Assembly (NCBI RefSeq): GCF_001458415.1
Contig: NZ_CYSD01000039.1
Span: 248,001 to 312,000, forward strand
Length of the DNA: 64,000 nucleotides
Reading direction: 5' to 3'
Source: Tritonibacter multivorans
GTDB lineage: Bacteria > Pseudomonadota > Alphaproteobacteria > Rhodobacterales > Rhodobacteraceae
Positions within the stretch are counted from its first letter, which is position 1, and the number at the start of each line of letters is the position of its first letter. Below, piece after piece: positions 25,421 through 32,547 of the stretch. The translations under genes were made by a program, and so were the position numbers. Below the pieces are notes generated by a model that did not search any database, was not told the origin of the DNA, and worked only from the letters and a program-made list of their open reading frames with translations.

Positions 25421-26161
25421 TTAGCTGACCGCAAGGGCCGCAATGATCGGTGAGAAGTCAGCCGCCTTCAGGCTGGCACCGCCGACCAATGCGCCATCCA
25501 CATTTGCAACGCCAAAGATTTCGCCTGCATTTGCGGGTTTCACCGACCCACCATAGAGCAGGGAGACGTTTTCGCCTTCCGCGCCGAAACGATCGGTCAG
25601 TTGCGCACGCAGAAAGTCATGGACCTCACCGATTTGTTCCAGGTTCGCGACCTTGCCTGTGCCAATGGCCCAGACCGGTTCATAGGCGACCACAACGGTT
25701 GCGCCGGTTGCAGTGTCTGGAAGGGACGCCGCAAGCTGGTCGCCGACGATTTTCAATGTGAGGCCCGCTTCGCGTTCGTCGAGGGTTTCACCAATGCAGA
25801 CCACGGCAATCAGACCGGCGGCCAGTGCGGCTTCGGTTTTGGCACGGACGGTGGCATCGGTTTCACCGTGATCACTGCGGCGCTCGGAATGGCCGAGGAT
25901 GACATATGTGGCGCCTGCATCCTTGAGCATGTCGGCGGAGGTATCACCGGTATGGGCACCAGAGGCATGAGCGTGGCAATCCTGCCCGCCAATTGCAACC
26001 GGGCCCGCAATGTCCGTTGCGCGGGCGACCAGCGTGGCCGGTGGGCAGATCAGCACGTCCACCCCGTCGGGCAGGGCGCTGGACGCGAGGGATTGTAGTT
26101 CGCTCAGGCTTGCGCCCGTGCCGTTCATTTTCCAATTGCCTGCAGCCAGTTTGCGCGCCAT
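25421..26161 (-). CDS. tpiA: Triosephosphate isomerase
   Basis: 246-residue TIM barrel interconverting dihydroxyacetone phosphate and glyceraldehyde 3-phosphate. Catalytic residues are visible in AAGNWKMNG (Lys near 11), VILGHSERR (His near 91) and [13 protein letters not shown] (Glu near 160). The phosphate loop is [19 protein letters not shown] precedes ATG 26161. It is transcribed alone, following the terminator of the Fe-S genes. Confidence 0.96.
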   Translation of the reverse strand: MARKLAAGNWKMNGTGASLSELQSLASSALPDGVDVLICPPATLVARATDIAGPVAIGGQDCHAHASGAHTGDTSADMLKDAGATYVILGHSERRSDHGETDATVRAKTEAALAAGLIAVVCIGETLDEREAGLTLKIVGDQLAASLPDTATGATVVVAYEPVWAIGTGKVANLEQIGEVHDFLRAQLTDRFGAEGENVSLLYGGSVKPANAGEIFGVANVDGALVGGASLKAADFSPIIAALAVS

Positions 26162-26214
26162 TTTTCGGCCCTCCTGAATATCTGTTTGCCCTGTCCTAGC
26201 ACCCGTTCAGGCAA

Positions 26215-26250
26215 AGAAAAAGGGTGGTGCGGCCTGCGCCGAACCACCCT
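26215..26250 (-). terminator. Rho-independent terminator after the iscA-type gene
   Basis: AGGGTGGT/ACCACCCT stem (26221-26250) with a GC-rich loop, followed on the minus strand by TTTTTCTTT. It closes the two-gene Fe-S unit. Confidence 0.85.
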
Positions 26251-26275
26251 GGTCTTCTGTGTCAAGCGGGCAGGC

Positions 26276-26629
26276 TTATTCGCCCACTTTGAAGCTGATG
26301 CTTTCGCCGCAGCCGCAGGCCTCGGCCACATTGGGGTTGTTGAACTTGAAGCTCGCCTCCAGCAGCGAAACTTCATAGTCGATCTCGGTGCCAAACAGGA
26401 ACATTTGCGCCATCGGTGCGATCAGGACACGGGCCCCGCTGTGTTCCACAACTTCGTCATTGGGATCGGCTTCGTCCACATATTCCATGGTGTATTCCAT
26501 GCCCGCGCAGCCGCCTTTTTTGACGCCAATGCGCAGGCCTGCGTGACCCGCGCTGTCCATCAGCTTGCGGATCTGGGTCGCGGCGCGGTCGGTTATTGTG
26601 ACCGCCTGTTTGCCGGGAATTGCGAACAT
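26276..26629 (-). CDS. HesB/IscA-type iron-sulfur cluster carrier
   Basis: 117-residue A-type carrier that delivers Fe-S clusters to apoproteins. The three conserved cysteines are in KKGGCAGMEY and EACGCGES. The N-terminal region VTITDRAATQIRKLM is typical of SufA/ErpA. AGGAGAG precedes ATG 26629. It lies 22 nt after the DUF59 gene in the same direction, an arrangement usual at the end of alphaproteobacterial suf clusters. No sufBCDS genes are in the window. Confidence 0.92.
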   Translation of the reverse strand: MFAIPGKQAVTITDRAATQIRKLMDSAGHAGLRIGVKKGGCAGMEYTMEYVDEADPNDEVVEHSGARVLIAPMAQMFLFGTEIDYEVSLLEASFKFNNPNVAEACGCGESISFKVGE

Positions 26630-26651
26630 AACTGCTCTCCTAAGCGGGGGC

Positions 26652-27014
26652 TTACATAAAGCCCAATTCGAGTCGGGCCTCGTCCGACATCATTTCCATG
26701 CCCCACGGCGGCTCCCAGACAAGGGACACATCCACCGATTTCACACCCGGCACCGGCGAGATCGCATCGACGATCCAACCCGGCATGTCGCCCGCCACAG
26801 GGCAGCCTGGCGCGGTCAGGGTCATAATGACGTTCACGTCGTTTTCTTCGCTGATATCAATGGTATAGATCAGGCCGAGGTCGTAGATATTGACCGGGAT
26901 CTCCGGGTCAAAAACGGTACGGCAAGCGTCGACGCAGGCGTCAAAGAGCGCATGCGAAACGGACGAGGGGGCGATCAGCGGCGTGCCTTCAAGAGGTTCT
27001 GAGGTATCGGTCAT
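26652..27014 (-). CDS. SufT/MIP18-type (DUF59) iron-sulfur assembly factor
   Basis: 120-residue DUF59 protein. Diagnostic segments are VFDPEIPVNIYDLGLIYTI (about 38-56), the conserved cysteine in MTLTAPGCPVAGDMP, and SLVWEPPWGMEMMSDEAR near the C terminus. Such proteins help maturation of Fe-S proteins. Start: ATG 27014 behind CGGAAC; ATG 27029, five codons upstream, is an equal alternative. It forms an operon with the A-type carrier. Confidence 0.88.
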   Translation of the reverse strand: MTDTSEPLEGTPLIAPSSVSHALFDACVDACRTVFDPEIPVNIYDLGLIYTIDISEENDVNVIMTLTAPGCPVAGDMPGWIVDAISPVPGVKSVDVSLVWEPPWGMEMMSDEARLELGFM

Positions 27015-27029
27015 CTGGGTTCCGGTCAT

Positions 27030-27480
27030 CTTTTCTGACTTTTTATATAGGAAACCCCAAAGGGTACGTCCAGTGGTGCGGGGCCTGCAAAACGCGGGGT
27101 GATGTATGTGCACAGGGCGTACACCGGGCGTGCCCCCCCTGTGCACCGGCTCTGCGCCGTTCGATCATTGCTCAATTTGCCGCGACACCGCGTGATCGGG
27201 GCCAGGGTGTGACTTGATCAGTTGGAGAGTGTGATAAGCCAAATTGACCGGAGAACAGACGCGAAGGGTGCCTGGGTGAAACGATGTGTGGGGGAGAGGG
27301 CGGTTTTTGATCAAGGTGCGACGAAGCTCGCCTTAGTGCCCACTTCGGCGTTCGTCGTTGCCTAAGCAAAACCTGCTTCCATAGCACTGTCCTATTGTAG
27401 TGCGAGTGTAATCGCAAATTCAGGCTTAGTACCTTTGGGACGTTGAAGACCGTGCTGCATGTTCCCAAAGTGCTGCGTCT
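27030..27480. other. Gene-poor intergenic region with a 10-bp inverted repeat
   Basis: About 450 nt with no convincing gene. The only clear structure is GTGCACAGGG (27108-27117) paired with CCCTGTGCAC (27137-27146). The open frame on the minus strand from 27468 has no ribosome site or recognisable pattern. The region may hold the promoter of the DUF59 gene. Confidence 0.5.
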
Positions 27481-27879
27481 TTAAGAAAAGTTTTGAAGCG
27501 TCAAAAACGTCAATGCCATCCCAGCAAACAACCCCACAGGGAACCCTCTCGGGGTCACCTTCCACCCCGACGACGCTCCTTTCAGAACTGTGCGAATAAA
27601 CCAAATCGGCGTAACGATGACCCAGACAACAGAAATCACAGCAACCGGCAGGCCGAAAGCACCGGGGGCAAGCCCGTCCTTGATCGATTGCGGTGCCATA
27701 TCGCTAATCGCTTGGATGTTTGCAAAGGCAAAGCCAATCACAAGCGAAACTACAAAGCCTTTAATCGCACCGCCCCAACTGAATCCGCTCGAATCTTTGG
27801 ATTGTATCCTAGAACTTGGTAGGTCTTGCGTCTTGGATTGTAGTCGTTTGATCCGTGCCTGGAACTCTTCATTCGACAT
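27481..27879 (-). CDS. Small membrane protein of unknown function
   Basis: 132-residue protein that I do not recognise. Residues 1-30 are charged and probably form a short coiled coil (EEFQARIKRLQSKTQ). Three hydrophobic helices follow, at about 36-54, 75-97 and 113-129. No catalytic motif or export signal is visible. It stands alone between gene-free stretches of about 450 and 256 nt, and its base composition is less GC-rich than that of its neighbours, which could mean transfer. That it is a real gene is likely but not certain. Confidence 0.6.
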   Translation of the reverse strand: MSNEEFQARIKRLQSKTQDLPSSRIQSKDSSGFSWGGAIKGFVVSLVIGFAFANIQAISDMAPQSIKDGLAPGAFGLPVAVISVVWVIVTPIWFIRTVLKGASSGWKVTPRGFPVGLFAGMALTFLTLQNFS

Positions 27880-28084
27880 TCGGTTTTTTTTCTCCAGCCG
27901 ACTTTTTCATGTTGGGATTTTAGATGATTAGAAGTAAAAAATATACTCGCAAAAGTTGAGTAACCCGATGAACATTTTTTATTGGAGCGGCGCTAAAATA
28001 TTTCCAATTGAGCGCTTTAAGCAGACATCAGCTTTGTCCGCTTAGTCACTTTTGCGCGGGGACTTAAATGGCTACATCAATGTA

Positions 28085-28120
28085 CGGAGTGGGCACACAG
28101 GATAAACGCCTCCCACTCCG
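28085..28120. repeat. Inverted repeat downstream of nfeD
   Basis: CGGAGTGGG (28085-28093) pairs with CCCACTCCG (28112-28120) across an 18-base loop. It lies just after the nfeD stop (minus strand) and could act as a transcript end, though no T run follows. Confidence 0.45.
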
Positions 28121-28135
28121 ATAATCTATGCGATG

Positions 28136-28408
28136 TTAGTCATTAATATCGTGATCAAAGGTCTTTACCTGACCTTTGGGCAGCGCAAAGCTGCGGCGCA
28201 GGATCAGCCAGGCGGCCAGGGACAGGGCGGCAAAGACCAGCAGTAGGGCAGGCAGGCCCAGCGCGCCGGGGGCCAGCAGTTGCAGCAGGCCAACGCCTGC
28301 AGCGCCAATGGCGAAGCCAAGGAAAATAAAGCCCGGTGCCAGCATCTCAATAATGCCGAGCACCAGAGCAGCCGCCATCCAGACCCACCACAGCGACCAG
28401 AGCGCCAT
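28136..28408 (-). CDS. NfeD-like membrane protein
   Basis: 90-residue short NfeD homologue: two or three hydrophobic helices (about 7-60, with the family's LAPGFIFLGFAIGAAGVGLL), then a polar tail that ends before the usual OB-fold domain. Its start shares one base with the stop of the SPFH gene (TAATG), the standard stomatin-NfeD pairing. The two probably organise membrane microdomains and protein quality control. Confidence 0.87.
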   Translation of the reverse strand: MALWSLWWVWMAAALVLGIIEMLAPGFIFLGFAIGAAGVGLLQLLAPGALGLPALLLVFAALSLAAWLILRRSFALPKGQVKTFDHDIND

Positions 28409-29298
28409 TATTTTACCCCTTTCAGCATTTTGAATGCGTCGCCAAAGGCATCCAGTGCATTGGCGGGTAGAACCACGGTCTGGCTGCCATTGCTGCCGCC
28501 AAGCGCATTGAGCGCTTCGACCTGTTTCAGGGCCACTTGGTACTGCGCGGCCTCAATGCCGTTCTTTGCAATCGCTTCGGCGACGACTTCGGTGGCAAAG
28601 GCTTCGGCTTCGGCCTCAATGCGGCGGGCTTTGGCGGTTTGTTCGGCGGCGTAAAGTTCGGCGTCGGCGGCCAGCTCAACCGCGCGTTTCTTGCCCTCGG
28701 CCTCGGTCACTTGGGCGCGGCGGGCGCGTTCGGCGTTCAGCTGTTGCAGCATGGCGTCGCGGGTGGCTTGGTCAAGGTTCACGTCCAGGATCTCGGCGCG
28801 GGTCACTTCAATGCCCCAGTCGTCAACGGCGCTTTCGACGCTGTGCTGGATCTGGCTGATCAGCTGCGCGCGGTTGGATTGGACCTCGTCCAGATCCATC
28901 TTGCCGATCTCGGCGCGGACAATACCGGCCACGGTGGTGGCAATGGCACCATCCACATCGCGGATGCGGTAGACAGTCTTTTCCGGTTCCAGAATGCGGT
29001 AGAACACGGAGGTGTCGATCTGCACCAGGACGTTGTCCTTGGTGATTGCGTCTTGGGTGGCGTTTGGCAGCTGGCGTTCGAGGATCGAAATTTTATGCGC
29101 CACACGGTCCAAAAGCGGGATGATGAAATTGATCCCCGGCCCAAGCACCGCATGCAGGCGGCCAAAGCGTTCCACGACATATTTTTCCGATTGCGGCACA
29201 ATCCGGACGCCTTGGAAAATGATAAAGACGAGGAAGGCCGCGCCCAGAAGGTACAGCAGGTTGGAGGACAGCATGTTGATAATGTCTTGTTCGGTCAT
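28408..29298 (-). CDS. SPFH/stomatin family membrane protein (QmcA-like)
   Basis: 296-residue protein. The N-terminal membrane anchor is at about 12-30, the SPFH/band 7 domain at about 32-190 (VPQSEKYVVERFGRLHAVLGPG; LVQIDTSVFYRI), and an Ala/Glu-rich coiled coil at about 190-265. Start: ATG 29298 (MTEQDI); the long upstream frame has no support. It forms oligomeric rings at the inner membrane and binds proteases such as FtsH in other bacteria. It is cotranscribed with nfeD. Confidence 0.9.
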   Translation of the reverse strand: MTEQDIINMLSSNLLYLLGAAFLVFIIFQGVRIVPQSEKYVVERFGRLHAVLGPGINFIIPLLDRVAHKISILERQLPNATQDAITKDNVLVQIDTSVFYRILEPEKTVYRIRDVDGAIATTVAGIVRAEIGKMDLDEVQSNRAQLISQIQHSVESAVDDWGIEVTRAEILDVNLDQATRDAMLQQLNAERARRAQVTEAEGKKRAVELAADAELYAAEQTAKARRIEAEAEAFATEVVAEAIAKNGIEAAQYQVALKQVEALNALGGSNGSQTVVLPANALDAFGDAFKMLKGVK

Positions 29299-29506
29299 GA
29301 AAATTGATCCGTGCTGAGGAAGGGTGTCATGGTCCAGTAGGTCGGTGTCTGGGGGCTTGGGGTCAAGGGGAAAACAGACGTATCCCGCCCGCGCGTGCCC
29401 TTTGTGTCGCCACCCTGCGGAGGTCTCTTGGCATTTCGGGGAATATACGGCATGAGGTGCCTTTGGAAAAATCCACAGGTTTTCGTTAGCCTGTGGTGGT
29501 GGGCCC

Positions 29507-29539
29507 CGAGACAGGACCGAAACAGGACCGAGACAGGAC
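29507..29539 (+). repeat. Three tandem 11-nt repeats before tgt
   Basis: CGAGACAGGAC, CGAAACAGGAC, CGAGACAGGAC stand head to tail, the last one supplying the AGGA ribosome site of tgt. An inverted repeat CCACAGG/CCTGTGG (29473-29496) lies just upstream. Confidence 0.8.
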
Positions 29540-29545
29540 AGTGTG

Positions 29546-30676
29546 ATGGCAGAGCGTTTCAATTTCGAACTGAAAGCAACCGACGGCAAGGCACGCACCG
29601 GCGTGATCAACACGCCGCGCGGGGAAATCCGCACGCCTGCCTTTATGCCTGTGGGCACGGCCGCGACGGTAAAGGCGATGATGCCGGAAAGCGTGCGGGC
29701 GACCGGCGCTGATATTCTGCTGGGCAACACCTATCACCTGATGCTGCGCCCCACGGCCGAGCGGATCAATAACCTGGGCGGTCTGCACAAATTCATGAAC
29801 TGGGAGCGCCCGATCCTGACGGATTCGGGTGGGTTTCAGGTGATGAGCCTCGCAGGTCTGCGCAAGCTGACCGAGAAGGGGGTGACGTTCAAATCCCATA
29901 TTGATGGTTCCAAACACGAGCTGACCCCGGAACGGTCGATGGAAATCCAACGCCTGCTGGGATCGGACATTGTGATGTGTTTCGACGAATGCCCGGCGCT
30001 GCCTGCGGATCGCGACCGCATTGCAGAGTCGATGCGCCTGTCGATGCGCTGGGCCGAGCGGTCCAAGGACGCCTTTGGCGACCGTCCCGGCCACGCGCTG
30101 TTTGGCATTCAGCAGGGTGGTCTGGAGCAGGACTTCCGCGAGGAAAGTGCCGAAGCACTGCAAAAGATCGGCTTTGATGGCTATGCCGTGGGCGGTCTTG
30201 CGGTGGGCGAAGGGCAGGAGGCGATGTTTGGCTGTCTGGACTATGCGCCCGATATGCTGCCGGTGGACAAGCCGCGTTACCTGATGGGCGTGGGCAAGCC
30301 CGATGATATTGTCGGCGCCGTGAAGCGCGGCATCGACATGATGGACTGCGTGCTGCCGTCGCGGTCGGGGCGCACCGGCCAGGCCTTCACGCGCTATGGC
30401 GTCGTGAATATCAAAAACGCCCGCCACGCCGATGATCCCCGCCCCCTGGACGAGACCTGCACCTGCCCGGCATGTACGAACTACTCCCGCGCCTATCTGC
30501 ACCATGTGTTCCGCTCGAACGAAATGATCTCGGGCATGCTGCTGACCTGGCACAACCTGCATTATTTCCAGACGATCATGCAGGAAATGCGCGATGCAAT
30601 TGCAGCGGGTACGTTTGACGCGTGGGAAAAGAAATTCCACGAGGACCGCGCGCGCGGGGATATTGAGCCGCTCTGA
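29546..30676 (+). CDS. tgt: tRNA-guanine transglycosylase (queuine synthesis)
   Basis: 376-residue TIM-barrel enzyme that swaps guanine-34 for preQ1 in tRNAs with GUN anticodons. Active-site segments are [12 protein letters not shown] (catalytic Asp near 93), the nucleophile region [10 protein letters not shown], and the zinc site [16 protein letters not shown]. The last ligand His belongs to this stretch. ATG 29546 is seven bases after AGGA; GTG 29543 is an alternative. No queA is adjacent; the next gene is an unrelated unknown. Confidence 0.95.
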   Translation: MAERFNFELKATDGKARTGVINTPRGEIRTPAFMPVGTAATVKAMMPESVRATGADILLGNTYHLMLRPTAERINNLGGLHKFMNWERPILTDSGGFQVMSLAGLRKLTEKGVTFKSHIDGSKHELTPERSMEIQRLLGSDIVMCFDECPALPADRDRIAESMRLSMRWAERSKDAFGDRPGHALFGIQQGGLEQDFREESAEALQKIGFDGYAVGGLAVGEGQEAMFGCLDYAPDMLPVDKPRYLMGVGKPDDIVGAVKRGIDMMDCVLPSRSGRTGQAFTRYGVVNIKNARHADDPRPLDETCTCPACTNYSRAYLHHVFRSNEMISGMLLTWHNLHYFQTIMQEMRDAIAAGTFDAWEKKFHEDRARGDIEPL

Positions 30677-30717
30677 AACTTGCGCCATAGTTGTGGAAGT
30701 TGAAGAAAGTGATTTCC

Positions 30718-31368
30718 ATGACGAACGAGATCGAACGTGCTCTGGCCCTCGATTGGTGGGCCGAGCAACGCGCGCAGGTCGAAGAGGATCTGCGCAAACG
30801 CCTGCCGGATCTTTTGTTGCAAGCGCGCGAAGCCGTGGCAGCTATGCCCATGAGCGCGTTTGTGCGCCGAAGTAAGTTCCACACCGAAGTCATCCTGCCG
30901 ATGGCCACTGAATGGGTGGAGGCAGAGCACGCGCGCCTGAGCGCTGCAATCGGCGACACGTTGCTCGATATTTTTGGGGCCAATGCCGGAAGTCATAACT
31001 GGTCTACGACAGATTACGCCGAAGTTGGCTTGGCCGCAGCCTTTTCCGCAGCCCCCTTGGCGGCCCTGCCGTTTGTTGGTGGACTTGTGGTCACGGCGAG
31101 CACGGGGTTCTTTGCGACCTCCGCTTCTATCGCTGTGGTCCCCGCACTTGCCGTCGGCGGCGGTCTGGTCGCGCTGGGCTATGGCGGGCAGGTGCGCGGC
31201 TGGACCATTGAACGGCTCCGGGAAAGATATCGGGTCAAAGTCGAAGCAGACCTCACCCTTTTGGTGCTGGGCGACGCGGCGCGCCCACAAGAGCCATCCC
31301 TCAAAGGCACAATATTCGCAGAACTCGACGGTATTTTGTCCACCAAGCTTGAGGAGCCCCCCCAATGA
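30718..31368 (+). CDS. Unrecognised protein with hydrophobic hairpin, first gene of a two-gene module
   Basis: 216-residue protein that I do not recognise. Residues 1-95 are mostly amphipathic helix (DWWAEQRAQVEEDLRKRLPDL). Residues 101-157 form a long Ala/Gly/Val-rich hydrophobic hairpin, and 160-216 are again polar helix. It has no signal peptide. ATG 30718 is chosen over TTG 30691, although no strong ribosome site is visible. Its end overlaps the next gene by 4 nt, so the two are coupled. The architecture resembles proteins that insert into membranes after assembly, but no family can be named. Confidence 0.7.
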   Translation: MTNEIERALALDWWAEQRAQVEEDLRKRLPDLLLQAREAVAAMPMSAFVRRSKFHTEVILPMATEWVEAEHARLSAAIGDTLLDIFGANAGSHNWSTTDYAEVGLAAAFSAAPLAALPFVGGLVVTASTGFFATSASIAVVPALAVGGGLVALGYGGQVRGWTIERLRERYRVKVEADLTLLVLGDAARPQEPSLKGTIFAELDGILSTKLEEPPQ

Positions 31369-32318
31369 TCGGCCCCATTCCTTTTCAAATCCCGACAGAG
31401 TTCCTTGCCCAATATGGGGCCGGTGAACTTGTCCGGTATGGCGCCATTTTGAAAAGCGCTGAGACCGGTCGAATCGTCGCGCATTTGCAGCAGACAGGTG
31501 TTCTGGATCAGGTTCTTGGCGTCGTGTCGAATTTTGATCCAACTGGCATCACAGGCCTGATCGGGGTCGTGCAGAACGCGCAAATGAGCAGCAAGCTCAG
31601 CGCTTTGCAGTCCGCTGTTGGCGGGCTTGAGACGCTTCAGCTTGCGTCGCTGGCCTCTTCGGTTGCGGGGATTGGCGTCACTGCGGCCTCTACCGCGCTG
31701 ATTTTGCTGCGCTTGCGGGGGATCGAAGGGCAAGTCAGTGGGCTGTCAGATCAGATCGAAGCACTCTCGGGCGAAATTAAACTGCAGAGCATCCATAAAG
31801 TGTTTTCCGACATTGCCGGTGCGATTGAGCGGATCGAACTGGCTGAGCGTCGGAGTGACGCAGACCAGACCGTCCAAAGCGCAGAAGATCGCCTGCATTA
31901 TAGTTTCCGTGAACTTTCTGACATCACGGGGCGGGTCCTGCTGCAAGACAAGGTCGACGCCGCACTCGCGCGAAGCCTTTTGGCAGGGCTTTCGGTCTGC
32001 AGCGCTGCGCAGGTTAAATCGCTCTATTGGTTGAATGAATTGGAGGCTGCTGAAATTCAGGCGCGCAGGCATTACCGCCGGATCGAAGAGCTGTCGTATA
32101 AGGTCACTCTGGATCAGATGCAGCCGCGTTTGGCCCATCTGGACAATAGTGACGCGGTTGCCCTTGGGTTGCTGCGGGATGTGAGCGAGGTGCGCGCACG
32201 TCTCGCGGCCGTGCCGTCCTTGTCGGGGCATCTGCGCGGTATGGAGTGCCATGGCCGGGCCTATCTGTCCCAGTTGGAAGAACAGCGCGAAGCGCCTTTG
32301 CTGGTTCTTGCTGCATAG
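31365..32318 (+). CDS. Unrecognised helical protein with one hydrophobic segment, second gene of the module
   Basis: 317-residue protein without a family I can name. Order: N-terminal segment IPTEFLAQYGAGELVRYGAI; a region rich in small residues (50-90); a hydrophobic helix at 91-116 (SLASSVAGIGVTAASTALIL); a coiled-coil-like stretch at 117-170; then helical repeats to about 310. No catalytic motif. Its start overlaps the preceding gene by 4 nt (ATGA), so the pair is probably expressed in fixed ratio. A membrane-active two-component effector is one possible reading and is speculative. The pair sits between two housekeeping genes, tgt and lon. Confidence 0.75.
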   Translation: MIGPIPFQIPTEFLAQYGAGELVRYGAILKSAETGRIVAHLQQTGVLDQVLGVVSNFDPTGITGLIGVVQNAQMSSKLSALQSAVGGLETLQLASLASSVAGIGVTAASTALILLRLRGIEGQVSGLSDQIEALSGEIKLQSIHKVFSDIAGAIERIELAERRSDADQTVQSAEDRLHYSFRELSDITGRVLLQDKVDAALARSLLAGLSVCSAAQVKSLYWLNELEAAEIQARRHYRRIEELSYKVTLDQMQPRLAHLDNSDAVALGLLRDVSEVRARLAAVPSLSGHLRGMECHGRAYLSQLEEQREAPLLVLAA

Positions 32319-32442
32319 TTCCGTCAGCGGCATCCTGCCGCGAAAACTGGCTGGATTAGGATCTTGGTTACGCAACCTACAAAACGGCCCTTGTGGTCCG
32401 GCGGATGCGCGGGCATGCTGCACGGTGACTTTGAGGCACGGT

Positions 32443-32472
32443 GGTTGAAACCACACCACCGCCGCACCAGAT
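32443..32472 (+). promoter_or_regulatory. Possible heat-shock (sigma-32) promoter of lon
   Basis: GTTGAAA (32443-32449), a 14-nt spacer and CACCAGATA (32464-32472) resemble the sigma-32 pattern CTTGAAA ... CCCCATNTA. It lies about 75 nt before the lon start. Lon is a classical heat-shock gene, which supports but does not prove the call. Confidence 0.4.
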
Positions 32473-32547
32473 AAACAAATCCAAGAGGAGATCGCCAAGG
32501 GCTGCCAAATGTGGGGCCGGGGGATCTCGCCAAGAAAAGGACCGAGT

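Noticed and set aside
27172-27468. 98-codon minus-strand frame, considered as a gene remnant
   Set aside because: No ribosome site, odd composition and no similarity that I can recognise; left as gene-free.
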